A stretch of DNA of 64,000 nt from Flavobacterium poyangense (GCF_011751075.1 NZ_JAALLN010000012.1:1-64000), one strand, 5' to 3'. Positions 1-8,505 are shown, numbered from the stretch's first letter. Program-made: numbers and translations. The notes: generated by a model from the sequence alone, not told the origin.

Positions 1-490
1 TCGCTCTAAAGTGGAATCCTGACTATTATTTCTCATCGTAACAAAATTTATTAAAATTAAATTTTGTTACCGAAATATCTAACATTTACAATTCCGAGGT
101 ACGAGGAATCGCACTAGTAATACGACAAAGATTGGCACTGATCTTTATGGAGTTTCGTGTGTGACTTCTTCTGCGTCGAAATGACACGATAGACGAATTA
201 AGTGCGATTTGTCATTTAGGTATGAGACTCGAGCGATAGCGAATAGACGAAGTAAATCGCACACGCAATTCGGAAAGTTTTTAGTAGTATACAGCATGGA
301 TTTCCTGGTGTGACTTCTCCTTCGTCGGAGTGACAATTCATAGGGAAATTCAGAAGTGAGAACCTAAAATCTACGACATTTTTGACTTTGTCTTATTTTG
401 AATGTGCCTAATTATTATACAGACAAAAAAGGATGTCTCATAACTAATGAAACATCCTTTTTTATTTGTAATAAAGTGTTATTTTGGTTT
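1..490. other. Gene-free left end with dispersed repeat copies
   Basis: No convincing gene lies here. The stretch carries copies of a short dispersed repeat at about 101-119, 153-189 and 302-337, built around the strings gtgtgacttct and cgtcggagtgac. The same family recurs inverted at 54166-54196. The one open frame over 145-336 is made from this repeat and has the low-complexity, Arg/Ser/His-rich look of a chance translation. The terminator at 425-463 closes the neighbouring peroxidase gene. Confidence 0.7.
425..463 (-). terminator. Rho-independent terminator of the di-haem peroxidase gene
   Basis: A stem of ggatgt/acatcc is extended by an A-run on one side and a T-run on the other, with further partial pairing (ctcat/atgaa) around the loop. 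It lies 28 nt past the stop codon of the minus-strand gene that ends at 491. The A/T symmetry means it could stop transcription from either side. Confidence 0.8.
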
Positions 491-2278
491 CTATTGGTAC
501 TTTTTATCTGTTAGCGTTTTCATGAACGCTACCAGTGATTGTTCCTCTTTTTTAGTCAGTTTTAAGGCATCAAAAGGTAATGTTTGGTTGTCTACGGCGT
601 AACCCAGTCCTTTTCCGCCTCCTTTATTGTAAAAGTCAACTACTTCTTCTAAAGTTTTAAAAACACCATTGTGCATATAAGGCCCTGTGACAGCGATGTT
701 TCGAACGGTTGGTGTTTTGAAAGCGCCAACCAACTGAGGCATTTTGTTGTACAAATACCTGCCGGTATCGGGGCTCAATGCTTTTCCTGAGACATCTTTC
801 GGAGTTCCGATAACTTCGTGTTCGGTTTTGGAATAATTTGGCGGAACTGTTCCGTTAAACAAAGGAGTAAAGTGACAGGTGGCACATTTTGCCTTGCCCA
901 TAAAAAGATTCATTCCTTCTATTTCCTGATTGGTTAATGCATTTGTTTCGCCTCTCATATAAACATCAAATTTAGAATCGAAAGCGTTTAGGGATCTTAC
1001 GTAACTGGCTATCGCATTTTGAATTTGCCAGGCTTCCGGTTTTGTGGTTTTTGGATAGGCTTTTTTGAAGAGCTTAATGTATTCTGCATCTTGTGAAATC
1101 TGAGTGTGAATGTCTTTTAGCGAACCATGCATCTCGTCTTTATTTTCAATTACATCTACACTTTGTTTTTCTAAATCTAACTGACGCATATCCCAAAATT
1201 GTGCGTTTTGTAAGGAAGCATAGGTGAGTGTAGGAGTGTTTCTCTTTAAATTACCACCATTTAGCGAGAGATTTGTTTTCAGACCATCAGTAAACGCTTT
1301 TTCAGGATGATGACAAGTGGCGCAGCTTCTGTCGTTGTTTTTGGAAAGCGTTTTATCATAAAATAATTTTTCTCCCAATGCAGCTTTATCAGCAGTGAAA
1401 TTATGAGCGTCAGAAAGCACAAAACCGTTTACGTCAAAGGCTTCTTTATCGAAAAAAGTAGCGGCAGTAGGTTTTAGCGGACTGCTTTTTTGTACATTTT
1501 GAATCTTTTCTTCTTTCTGGAATGTTTTTATTTTTTTAGAAATCGGATTTAGATATTGTGTTATAAAAAGAGCGCGATTAAAGGAGTTGAAGTTATTATT
1601 TTCGTTGCAGTATTTTTGAGCTTGTTGTGTTAGCTTTTTTAAATCTGCTAATGTTTTGCCATCAGCCTTTATTTTTTCGAGTAGGTTTGGAATTCCAATC
1701 AAACTCTCGCTGGCTTCCGGAATTGAAGTTTGCAGGATCGGGCTGTCAAAACCGGTAATTCCCAAGGCAATTACTCTGAAAACATTTTGCTGAATAGCGT
1801 CTAAAACATAATCGTTGCTAATGGTAATAACTTCAAAATTGCTTTTTAGCTGTTTGATGTTGGACGCAAAAATGTTTAATTCGCGAACTAAATCTTCCTT
1901 GTTTTCGACTGGATACTCCGGATAAATAAGTTCTTCCATGACCTGAAAGCCATGTGGCTCAAACGATTTGTTTTCTTCCAGTTCCATTTCGTCCAATGCA
2001 GGACCATTCATAAATCGGGCAGTTTCGGGAATAAAATATTCGATGGCCCATTCTATTTTTTTATAGGCTAAGCGCGATTTTTTAAACTGTTCGACAATTT
2101 CTTTTTGGGATTTGTCTGTGGCTACTAATTTTTGAAATTGTGTAATTTCATTGTTTAATTTATTTAAATCAATAATCAAATCCTGATTGACTGTAGTTGA
2201 AGAAACTTGATTTTCTTTGCATGAAATAGCCAGACAAAGAAGTATAAACAGAAGAATAAAGTATTTTAATTTTGTCAT
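491..2278 (-). CDS. Di-haem cytochrome c peroxidase family lipoprotein with N-terminal helical domain
   Basis: Likely a periplasmic peroxidase or related di-haem enzyme of the MauG/CcpA group. Starting at MTKLKYF (2278) gives 595 residues with a lipoprotein signal ending LAISC (Cys20); an upstream in-frame ATG at 2299 would put seven odd residues before it. Two haem c motifs are present, CATCH at 319-323 and CATCH at 465-469, each followed by family-typical sequence. Residues about 30-230 form an extra helical domain. Its pattern (YFIPETARFMNGP near 81-93, EPHGFQVMEELIYP near 107-120) recalls imelysin/EfeO-type proteins, but that likeness is tentative. A terminator-like hairpin separates it from the upstream lipoprotein gene on the same strand, so the two may be transcribed separately. 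The physiological electron donor cannot be told from sequence. Confidence 0.9.
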   Translation of the reverse strand: MTKLKYFILLFILLCLAISCKENQVSSTTVNQDLIIDLNKLNNEITQFQKLVATDKSQKEIVEQFKKSRLAYKKIEWAIEYFIPETARFMNGPALDEMELEENKSFEPHGFQVMEELIYPEYPVENKEDLVRELNIFASNIKQLKSNFEVITISNDYVLDAIQQNVFRVIALGITGFDSPILQTSIPEASESLIGIPNLLEKIKADGKTLADLKKLTQQAQKYCNENNNFNSFNRALFITQYLNPISKKIKTFQKEEKIQNVQKSSPLKPTAATFFDKEAFDVNGFVLSDAHNFTADKAALGEKLFYDKTLSKNNDRSCATCHHPEKAFTDGLKTNLSLNGGNLKRNTPTLTYASLQNAQFWDMRQLDLEKQSVDVIENKDEMHGSLKDIHTQISQDAEYIKLFKKAYPKTTKPEAWQIQNAIASYVRSLNAFDSKFDVYMRGETNALTNQEIEGMNLFMGKAKCATCHFTPLFNGTVPPNYSKTEHEVIGTPKDVSGKALSPDTGRYLYNKMPQLVGAFKTPTVRNIAVTGPYMHNGVFKTLEEVVDFYNKGGGKGLGYAVDNQTLPFDALKLTKKEEQSLVAFMKTLTDKKYQ

Positions 2279-2295
2279 AGTACTTAAAAAGATAA

Positions 2296-2326
2296 ACAAC
2301 CCTTATTAGAAAAAAATAAGGGTTGT
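2296..2326 (-). terminator. Hairpin terminator after the beta-propeller lipoprotein gene
   Basis: Perfect 12-bp arms (acaacccttatt and aataagggttgt) flank a short T-rich loop, 21 nt past the stop codon at 2348. Reading on the minus strand it is followed by a loose T-rich stretch. It lies only about 17 nt ahead of the peroxidase start codon, so it also falls in that gene's leader. Confidence 0.7.
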
Positions 2327-2347
2327 AAATTATTTTGGTTGAAATTA

Positions 2348-3829
2348 TTAGCGTTGTACGTTTCTAATAATAACAGTTTGTCCACCTTCTTTATTGGTGC
2401 TTGTACCTGAGCCATCAGCATTTTTGAATGCATCAAGTTGCCAAGTGTGCGAGTGAATATTTACTGTAAAAGTATTTGGTACACCAATTAAATCTGAAAT
2501 ATCTTGCATTGCACCAAATTCCCAGCTACCAAATCTTGTCTCTCCTGCTTGATTGTATAAAGCATTCCAAGCCGTGTCTGTTCTTTTGTGGTTCATGTTT
2601 AACCAAGGTTTGTTTGCTTTTGATGCGATATTATATTGCCAGATGTAAGAATCATGTTTTGCATCGGCATAATAACTGTCACCATCTTCCTGAATGTAAA
2701 CGTAATTTTCAGTAACACAAAGGTTATCCGGGTTGATGATTCCTGTTCCTGGAGTACTGTCACCTTCAACGGCCAATTCTAAAGTTCCTTTTAATGGGTC
2801 AGCAGCGTCCATTTTTAGTTTGTAAACCCTTCCCCACATAGTGTAACCTTCAACAGGAGCATTTGAAGTCGCTTGTCCCGTTGCTGTAAAGTAAACTTCT
2901 CTGTTATTGCTGGCACTTCCTTTTCTGTAATCAACATCTTCTACTCTTGAAAAACGAATTGCACCTAATGCATTTACAGTAGTATTGATTACAGCACCAG
3001 TCAGGTTTTTTGCATTTGGAATTTCAACAAATGAAACAGGATAAGAATTGTTTAAAGTCATGGCAGTTTCTACCTGATTTCCGTCATTTCTTTTTAATGC
3101 GTATAATTTTCCGTTTGATAAGTCACCGGTAGTACTCATGTACATGATCAATTGTCCCGCACTTGCATGTGAAGTTGAATACGATTGATCTTCTCCAATC
3201 AAGATAATAGTTTTCCCCGGGTATGCTTCTTTTGGAAGTGGAACAGCATTTTCCATACTTGCTTTTCCTAAAGCTGGTAGTACTCTGTCGGTTTTGCTTT
3301 TGTCTGAAGATAATCCTAATGGGTTAATTCCGTGAACCATACTTTCCTGTCCGCTTTCTCCGGCAGTTAAAAAGATTGGACCAAATCCGTGAATTTCCGG
3401 AGTTGCTAAAGTTGCCGAACACAAGCGGGTTAAACCACCAACTCCATCAACAAGGTAGTCTCCTTTTACAGGTTTAAAGGTTTTATCAAGATATACTCTT
3501 GAAACCGATTGTAATATTTCGTGATTTGTAATCAATATATAACCTTCTCCATTTGGGTTTTTCATGAATCCCGCTCCATCAGGCTGCGCTCCGTAAACAA
3601 ATTTAGGAGAATCCGGTAAAACGTCTGCACTACTGATTAAGGTACTGATCTGAAGGTTCTCGAAACCTGTCATCGGAAAAACAAAAGCAGGGACTTTTGA
3701 GTGTGATGTGAAATCGATCGATGAGTTTACCTCGTTAGAAGGATTTTTGTTGTCATCATCCTGGCAACTGATTGCAGAAAGACCAGTAATACCAAGCAAT
3801 GCTAGCGATCTTAAAAAAGTGAATTTCAT
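2348..3829 (-). CDS. Lipoprotein resembling PhoX/DUF839-type beta-propellers
   Basis: The start at MKFTFLRS (3829) gives 493 residues with a clear lipoprotein signal (ITGLSAISC, then Asp/Asn-rich linker). A longer frame to 3877 adds a basic, unsignal-like segment and was not used. The body has features reminiscent of PhoX-type proteins: a GYILITNHEI segment near residue 100, an acidic EDQSYS stretch, and PDNLCVTENYVYIQEDGD near 375. These suggest a beta-propeller exported to the periplasm or cell surface. Phosphatase activity is not shown; I did not confirm the metal ligands. It sits upstream of the di-haem peroxidase on the same strand. An uncharacterised surface lipoprotein is the safe reading. 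Confidence 0.75.
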   Translation of the reverse strand: MKFTFLRSLALLGITGLSAISCQDDDNKNPSNEVNSSIDFTSHSKVPAFVFPMTGFENLQISTLISSADVLPDSPKFVYGAQPDGAGFMKNPNGEGYILITNHEILQSVSRVYLDKTFKPVKGDYLVDGVGGLTRLCSATLATPEIHGFGPIFLTAGESGQESMVHGINPLGLSSDKSKTDRVLPALGKASMENAVPLPKEAYPGKTIILIGEDQSYSTSHASAGQLIMYMSTTGDLSNGKLYALKRNDGNQVETAMTLNNSYPVSFVEIPNAKNLTGAVINTTVNALGAIRFSRVEDVDYRKGSASNNREVYFTATGQATSNAPVEGYTMWGRVYKLKMDAADPLKGTLELAVEGDSTPGTGIINPDNLCVTENYVYIQEDGDSYYADAKHDSYIWQYNIASKANKPWLNMNHKRTDTAWNALYNQAGETRFGSWEFGAMQDISDLIGVPNTFTVNIHSHTWQLDAFKNADGSGTSTNKEGGQTVIIRNVQR

Positions 3830-4175
3830 AATATTTTTTGTTTTTTTATTTTGAGCAAAGCTATCCTTCAAAAACAAAATACATGTTACGTCAGTTTTTT
3901 ATAATTGCTAATAAATAATAAGGTTTATATTATGAAATGGTAAATAGTGTAAATTTTAAGCTCTTAATTAAAAGTTAAATGTGAGGAGTTAAATGTGAGA
4001 AGTAATTTGAAAGAATGATGTTGAATTTATATTTCTCTATAGAGAGATACAAAGGCACAAAGGTTTAGCGGTTTTGAGATTCGGGTAAGGTTCTGAAATG
4101 TTAAATTTTTACAAATCTCCGTGTTTTAAAAAAAACTCAGAATCTTATCGACTTAGTAACTTAGTACCTCCCTTT
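3830..4175. other. Intergenic region with dispersed repeat fragments
   Basis: No gene seen. The stretch holds a short direct repeat (ttaaatgtgag twice, about 3974-3998), then a 'gatacaaaggcacaaaggttta' type fragment near 4045-4070 and a 'cttagtaacttagtacc' fragment near 4150-4168. All three belong to repeat families found at several other intergenic sites in the window. Confidence 0.6.
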
Positions 4176-4946
4176 TCAATTTTTCTTTCGAATTTTCATA
4201 TTGATAAATTCAACGGCCAGTGAGAACGTAATGGCAAAGTATAGGTAGCCTTTCGGAATTGCACCAATGTGTTCTCCTGCCAGTGTTGCATCAGATAAGT
4301 GCATACTTTCGGTAATTAACATAAAACCAATCAGGATTAAAAATGACAGTCCTAATATCTGGATCGAAGGATTCTGATTGACAAAATTTCCAACCGGAAC
4401 AGCAAAAAGCATCATTACCGCAACCGAAATAATAACTGCAGTTACCATAATAGTTAATGCTCCATGTACGCCATTGGTCATTCCAACCGCGGTTAGAATA
4501 GAGTCCACAGAAAAAATCAAATCGATTAATAAAATTTGCAGGATGACATTAGTGAAGGATTTCTTTGCAGCCGTTTTGATGTTTTTTTCTTCTTCGCCTT
4601 TATGATCTACTTTTTCGCTGATTTCTTTGGTACTTTTATAGATGAGGAACAATCCTCCGAAAAACAAAATCAGTGCCTGTCCTGTAAAATCAGCATTTAA
4701 CCAACCCCAGTTTATGCTAAATAAAATGGCCTTCATTGCAATTAGGTAAGAAATACCCATTAACAATGCAATACGCATGAACATAGCTAAAAACAGACCA
4801 ATTCGGGTAGCTCTTTTACGATTTTCTTCGGGTAGTTTACCCGTTACGATCGAGATAAAAATGATGTTGTCAATTCCCAGAACAATTTCAAGAAAAGTAA
4901 GCGTTAAAAGCGCAATCCAGGCATCGGGGTTTAAGAATACTTCCAT
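4176..4946 (-). CDS. TerC family integral membrane protein
   Basis: TerC-like proteins are multi-span membrane proteins linked to tellurite resistance and, in better studied cases, to manganese export and metal loading of exported proteins. The 256-residue protein has the family signature with acidic residues inside membrane spans: GIDN at 24-27 and FSVDSI at 145-150. About seven hydrophobic segments are visible, with a charged cytoplasmic loop at about 105-130 (EEEKN). Length matches the family. It is followed after 18 nt by nothing shared in function: the next upstream gene on this strand is a small lipoprotein, so co-transcription is possible but uninformative. Confidence 0.93.
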   Translation of the reverse strand: MEVFLNPDAWIALLTLTFLEIVLGIDNIIFISIVTGKLPEENRKRATRIGLFLAMFMRIALLMGISYLIAMKAILFSINWGWLNADFTGQALILFFGGLFLIYKSTKEISEKVDHKGEEEKNIKTAAKKSFTNVILQILLIDLIFSVDSILTAVGMTNGVHGALTIMVTAVIISVAVMMLFAVPVGNFVNQNPSIQILGLSFLILIGFMLITESMHLSDATLAGEHIGAIPKGYLYFAITFSLAVEFINMKIRKKN

Positions 4947-4964
4947 TTTTTAAGAGCTTTTTAA

Positions 4965-5336
4965 TTAGTCCACTTTGTAAACTGTTCCTCGTTGTTTTTC
5001 TTCAGAACCTACCATTCCAAACTCAAATGTATAAGAGTCTTTTGTTGTGTTTAAGATTTTCATGCTGATGGCTTTTTCTTCTGCCATGTTTTTAGGATGT
5101 TTTTTTTGCAGGATATATTCGCAATCACTTACCCAACGCACGGTCGATGTGTCTGTTTTACCATCAAAAGTTTCGATTTCTATGTCGTCTTTGCGTTCAA
5201 AAAAAGTAGTTTTTTTTACGCCATTTACCTCAAATTCAAATTTAAATTTCCCGTTTTTGAAGTCTTTGCAATTGTGTTCTGCATTATAGCAGGATACTAA
5301 TGCCAATAACGGAAGTAAGAATATAATTTTTTTCAT
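4965..5336 (-). CDS. Small lipoprotein of unknown function
   Basis: A 123-residue protein with a lipoprotein signal (LALVSC, Cys16) and a short, beta-rich, Lys-rich mature part containing two more cysteines (Cys23 in HNCKDF and one in SDCEYI). The sequence reads as a complete small periplasmic or outer-membrane-anchored protein. I recognise the type from flavobacterial genomes but no function is established. It is 18 nt upstream of the terC start on the same strand. Confidence 0.8.
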   Translation of the reverse strand: MKKIIFLLPLLALVSCYNAEHNCKDFKNGKFKFEFEVNGVKKTTFFERKDDIEIETFDGKTDTSTVRWVSDCEYILQKKHPKNMAEEKAISMKILNTTKDSYTFEFGMVGSEEKQRGTVYKVD

Positions 5337-5402
5337 AATGTAATGTAAGCTGTTTTTTTTAAGGAGTCGGTAATTGTTGTTCCAAAGAGGATGTTGTTGG
5401 GG

Positions 5403-5978
5403 TTATTTCAGTTTCTTTAACTCGTCATCCGTAAAGTTCTTAATTTCTTTTTCTTTGGCAAACTTTTCAGCATTGTAATTTCCCGATTTATTTTTTGGAA
5501 TCGATAAACTTTCCCAATCGCCTTTTTTTAATTGTTTGGCATAAAAAACAATCTGTCCGACATGATACGGGTAATGTGCCAATTGCCGATTGATAGCTTC
5601 AATGACCGTATGGCCTTCATTTCTGATGTAAATTATTTGAGAAAGCTGTTCCGGTTTTAAGATTTCTAAAGCATTTAGAAAGCAATCCCAGCCTTTATTC
5701 CAAACTGCCAGAACTTCTTCTTTTGATTGTAAATCATTTTCAAATTCAGCATCGCGATTGCGCCATTCTTTTTCACCATCGGTAGTTAAGAAATCGGTCC
5801 AACGGGACAACATATTACCTGAAATGTGTTTTACAATGGTAGCAATACTATTAGTGTCTTCATTTATTGCAATAAAAAGCTGTTCCGGTTCTAATTGTCC
5901 CATTGCTTTTTCGCTTAACATTTTATAATAGAGAAATTGCTTTTTAACGCTTTCGAGATAAGATTCGGTTGCTTCCAT
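5403..5978 (-). CDS. DinB-like (DUF1572) four-helix protein
   Basis: A 191-residue cytoplasmic protein of the DinB/YfiT superfamily, DUF1572 branch. Three histidines expected to bind a metal ion are in place: His51 (IVKHISGN), His135 and His139 (AHYPYHVGQ). Proteins of this fold include thiol-dependent transferases, but the substrate of this branch is unknown to me. The start codon is 2 nt after the stop of the pentapeptide-repeat gene, so it is the last member of an antitoxin-toxin-pentapeptide-DinB operon. Confidence 0.88.
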   Translation of the reverse strand: MEATESYLESVKKQFLYYKMLSEKAMGQLEPEQLFIAINEDTNSIATIVKHISGNMLSRWTDFLTTDGEKEWRNRDAEFENDLQSKEEVLAVWNKGWDCFLNALEILKPEQLSQIIYIRNEGHTVIEAINRQLAHYPYHVGQIVFYAKQLKKGDWESLSIPKNKSGNYNAEKFAKEKEIKNFTDDELKKLK

Positions 5979-5980
5979 GA

Positions 5981-6553
5981 TTATATAATTTTAATATCAT
6001 ATTTATCTAAAAGTCCTTCAATTCCCTGAGTTGAAAATTGTGCTTTTCGCATCGGATTAAACTCGGGGTCAATTTTGTAATTAAAAGCCGTTCTGAAGTC
6101 AACAGCTGCCAATTGAGTTTCATTAAAAATGGCTCCTTCCAAATTGCAATTGTCAAAAGAAGAGTTCGTGAGGTTTGTTCCAATAAAAGTTACTTCTTTC
6201 ACAGAACAATTGATAAACTTCGTTTTGGGCATCTTCTTGTTCGAAAATATGGCATAGTCTAAGGTACTTTCTTCAAAGTAAACCTGAAACAAAAAGTCAT
6301 CACACTCATTAAATGCAATTCCTAAAAGCTTACAGTTCCTAAAAGCTACATTTTTTAAACTCGTTCCTGCTAAACTTGTCATCGACAAATTGCAGTCGAT
6401 AAATTCGCAGTCTAAAAAGGTGTTGTAAGCAAAATTACTGTTAGAAAAATCACAGTTCCTAAAAACACAATCCTCAAATTCACGATTGTTTATCTTTTTA
6501 TCGATATAAATAACTTTGTCAAATGTTTTTTGAATGTGTATTAAACTTTCCAT
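5981..6553 (-). CDS. Pentapeptide-repeat protein, Qnr/McbG-like layout
   Basis: A 190-residue right-handed quadrilateral beta-helix protein. Pentapeptides of the form (C/S/T/N)x(F/L)xx run through about 25-85 and again through about 98-155, with a break at 86-97. This two-block shape and the helical C-terminal tail (GIEGLLDKYDI) match Qnr, MfpA and McbG, which mimic DNA and protect gyrase. Cysteine is common at the corner positions. The ATG at 6553 lies inside the 3' end of the toxin gene (13 nt overlap, different frame), so it is translationally coupled to the toxin. Gyrase binding is an inference from fold; many pentapeptide proteins have no known target. Confidence 0.9.
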   Translation of the reverse strand: MESLIHIQKTFDKVIYIDKKINNREFEDCVFRNCDFSNSNFAYNTFLDCEFIDCNLSMTSLAGTSLKNVAFRNCKLLGIAFNECDDFLFQVYFEESTLDYAIFSNKKMPKTKFINCSVKEVTFIGTNLTNSSFDNCNLEGAIFNETQLAAVDFRTAFNYKIDPEFNPMRKAQFSTQGIEGLLDKYDIKII

Positions 6554-6855
6554 GAATGTTTTTTTGATTTTCGAGCGTTATGTCGCACTCGTAAAATTAG
6601 GATTGATTGAAGAGTAACTTGATAGGAAATACTATAATTATAAACATTGTAAACTCTAAAACTACCGTCATTGTTGCTCTTTTGTTTGTCAAGCTTATAA
6701 ATTTCGGGTTGTTTCTTTAATATTTCGGTACTTTCAAAGATAGTGTTGACTACTTTATCTGCAATTTGGATTGATTTACTTTCAAAGAAAATATAAAAAT
6801 GGATGCCTTCTAATTGTTTTAAAGCATTTTGCGACCAAATTATTTTCGACCCCAT
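6541..6855 (-). CDS. ParE/RelE-superfamily toxin
   Basis: A 104-residue protein with the compact alpha-alpha-beta-beta-beta layout of the family: IIWSQNALKQLEGIHFYI at the N-terminus, a helix with SIQIADKVVNTIFEST, FRVYNVYNYSISYQV strands, and a C-terminal ILRVRHNARKSKKH segment with the usual basic residues. ParE members poison DNA gyrase, while RelE members cut mRNA on ribosomes; the two-helix N-terminus and length lean toward ParE. It overlaps the upstream antitoxin gene by 16 nt and the downstream pentapeptide gene by 13 nt, so all three are read from one message. Confidence 0.87.
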   Translation of the reverse strand: MGSKIIWSQNALKQLEGIHFYIFFESKSIQIADKVVNTIFESTEILKKQPEIYKLDKQKSNNDGSFRVYNVYNYSISYQVTLQSILILRVRHNARKSKKHSWKV

Positions 6856-7070
6856 TTCTTTGCTATTTCTTTGGCCTCCTCTTCAGAATAAAAATTACCT
6901 TTTGCTATATCTTCCAAAGCATTTTCTATATCTAAATTGTAAGCAGCATCAGAATCAATATCGGAATTATTAATTGATTGTAGAAGTGTTTTCAGTTTTT
7001 CAACAAAAGAAGGGTCTTTTACTTTGTCGATTTCTTGATGAATCCAATTTATTTCTGCCTGAATATCCAT
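6840..7070 (-). CDS. Antitoxin-like partner of the ParE/RelE toxin
   Basis: A 76-residue acidic protein with a helical N-terminus (IQAEINWIHQEIDKVKDP) and a C-terminal segment (NFYSEEEAKEIAKKW) like the toxin-wrapping tails of small antitoxins. No ribbon-helix-helix or helix-turn-helix is obvious, so I do not claim DNA binding. The assignment rests on position: it directly precedes and overlaps the toxin gene by 16 nt, the standard antitoxin-first order. Confidence 0.8.
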   Translation of the reverse strand: MDIQAEINWIHQEIDKVKDPSFVEKLKTLLQSINNSDIDSDAAYNLDIENALEDIAKGNFYSEEEAKEIAKKWGRK

Positions 7071-7097
7071 GATATAGAATTTTAGTAAAGATACAAA

Positions 7098-7319
7098 TTA
7101 GTCGTTAAACAAACCTTTCATAATGATTTTCAAACCATAAAATATTAAAAACATAGCGCTTAAACAAGCTACTATTCCAATGCCTAACACCAAATAATGC
7201 CAGTTGGTATGCTGATTCATAAAGGCGTTGTAAATTAAGGAAGGTCCAATGAATAAAAGTGGTAATGATCCTGTTACATATTTAATGCCTTTTCCCAGTA
7301 GTTCTTTATTTGTTGCCAT
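7098..7319 (-). CDS. DUF6095-like two-span membrane protein
   Basis: Starting at MATNKELLGKG (7319) gives 73 residues. The frame is open 33 nt further upstream, but the added residues look like untranslated leader. Two hydrophobic spans are visible, about 14-30 and 42-65, with a short polar loop containing Asn/His/Trp. I recognise the family as DUF6095, which in flavobacteria I associate with the murQ neighbourhood, as here. Function unknown. The 27 nt before the toxin-antitoxin start suggest a separate promoter for the latter. Confidence 0.8.
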   Translation of the reverse strand: MATNKELLGKGIKYVTGSLPLLFIGPSLIYNAFMNQHTNWHYLVLGIGIVACLSAMFLIFYGLKIIMKGLFND

Positions 7320-7344
7320 TGTTTTTAGTTTTATTGGGGTGAAA

Positions 7345-7497
7345 AGTTTCAAGTTTCAGGTTTCAGGTTTTCTTTTGTTAAGATTTCAACTCTAAAGTTT
7401 CACATGTCACATTTTACATCTCACATCTTACATCTCACATTCGCGACCTTTGCGTAAACCCTTTGCGAACTTCGCGGTTAAACAAAACAGTTTGTAT
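7345..7497. repeat. Intergenic low-complexity repeat block
   Basis: Between the small membrane protein and murQ lie 'aagtttcaggtttcaggttt' units, then several near-copies of 'cacattttacatctcacat' over about 7399-7441, then 'cgacctttgcgtaaaccctttgcgaacttcgcggtta' type sequence at about 7442-7482. The last two types reappear at other intergenic sites, the 'tttgcg' type in the 23122-23426 block. The units are too short and irregular for a CRISPR array. Confidence 0.65.
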
Positions 7498-8310
7498 TTA
7501 TGCTTTATAATTATCTACTGCTTTACGAACGCTACCATATTTCTTAAGCAAATCAGAAGCGGTTTCATACGAAACAGGAATTTCTCCCATAATCATTTTA
7601 ACGCCACGATCAACCAATTTGATATTGCTGAGCTGCATATCGACCATTTTATTTCCTTTTACTTTTCCAAGTTGGATCATGGCGGCAGTCGAAATCATAT
7701 TTAGAACTAATTTTTGAGCTGTTCCGGCTTTCATTCTGGAGCTTCCGGTAACAAATTCTGGTCCTACAACTACTTCAATTGGAAATTGTGCTGTTAAAGC
7801 TAAAGGACTTCCCGTATTGCAGGTAATGCAACCGGTAGTGATATTATTTTGATTGCAGGTTTCTAATCCTCCAATAACATAAGGAGTTGTTCCTGAAGCA
7901 GCAACACCAATTACGACATCATTCTTTCCGATATTGTTTTCTTGTAAATCAACCCAGGCTTGTGTTGCATTGTCTTCGGCATTTTCTACAGCGCGACGAA
8001 TAGCGGTATCGCCACCGGCAATGATTCCGTTTACTAAATCAAACGGAACTCCAAAAGTAGGAGGGCACTCAGAAGCATCAACAACGCCCAGACGTCCGGA
8101 TGTACCGGCTCCGATGTAAAATAGTCTTCCGCCCAGTTTTAATTTAGCGACAACTTGTGCAACGAGAGCTTCAATTTGTGGCAACGCTTTTTCGACTGCG
8201 TGAGGAACCGTTTTGTCTTCGTTATTGATATTAGTAAGCAATTCATGAACAGACATTTTCTCTAAATGTTCGTATTTTGATGCTTGTTCTGTTGTTTTTG
8301 TAAAAATCAT
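7498..8310 (-). CDS. murQ: N-acetylmuramic acid 6-phosphate etherase MurQ
   Basis: MurQ splits the lactyl ether of MurNAc-6-phosphate to give GlcNAc-6-phosphate and D-lactate in cell-wall recycling. The 270-residue protein shows the SIS-domain phosphosugar site GAGTSGRLG at 67-75, followed by DASECPPTFG with the catalytic Glu at about 81, and the VAASGTTPYVIGGL and GSSRMKAGTAQK segments typical of MurQ. It is somewhat shorter than the E. coli enzyme (about 300 residues), mainly at the C-terminus, as I expect in Bacteroidota. No MurNAc kinase or PTS gene is adjacent. Confidence 0.95.
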   Translation of the reverse strand: MIFTKTTEQASKYEHLEKMSVHELLTNINNEDKTVPHAVEKALPQIEALVAQVVAKLKLGGRLFYIGAGTSGRLGVVDASECPPTFGVPFDLVNGIIAGGDTAIRRAVENAEDNATQAWVDLQENNIGKNDVVIGVAASGTTPYVIGGLETCNQNNITTGCITCNTGSPLALTAQFPIEVVVGPEFVTGSSRMKAGTAQKLVLNMISTAAMIQLGKVKGNKMVDMQLSNIKLVDRGVKMIMGEIPVSYETASDLLKKYGSVRKAVDNYKA

Positions 8311-8450
8311 GATGTTTTTTATGTGCTGTGTTACAAAGCCTCAAAGTTACAAAGTTTTAAGGCTTATAACAACGAAATATATTTACGTCAGTTAGTTTTT
8401 TTGTGTGAAAAAAATGATAACGTTACGAATGGATTTATAATTTAGAAGAG

Positions 8451-8475
8451 GGCTTCGACTTCGCTCAGCCTGACA
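8451..8475. repeat. REP-like element (gcttcgacttcgctcag type)
   Basis: A single copy of a palindromic element with core cttcgacttcgctcag followed by cctgaca. The same element appears at 49343-49370, 49385-49409 and 63171-63200, always between genes. Here it lies just past the 3' end of the ZIP transporter gene. Confidence 0.75.
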
Positions 8476-8505
8476 CAATGATGTCAATTATTAATCGGGT
8501 TCAGA

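Noticed and set aside
145..336. 63-codon open frame on the minus strand
   Set aside because: It lies wholly in dispersed repeat copies, has a biased Arg/Ser/His composition and no domain or coupling to a neighbour.
4965..5336. Annotation as DNA topoisomerase IV, a label I recall on similar small proteins
   Set aside because: A 123-residue lipoprotein with a signal peptide has no topoisomerase domain; the label is best treated as a database error.
7399..7441. Possible CRISPR array
   Set aside because: The units are 7-12 bp, irregular and without spacers of constant length, and no cas gene is in the window.
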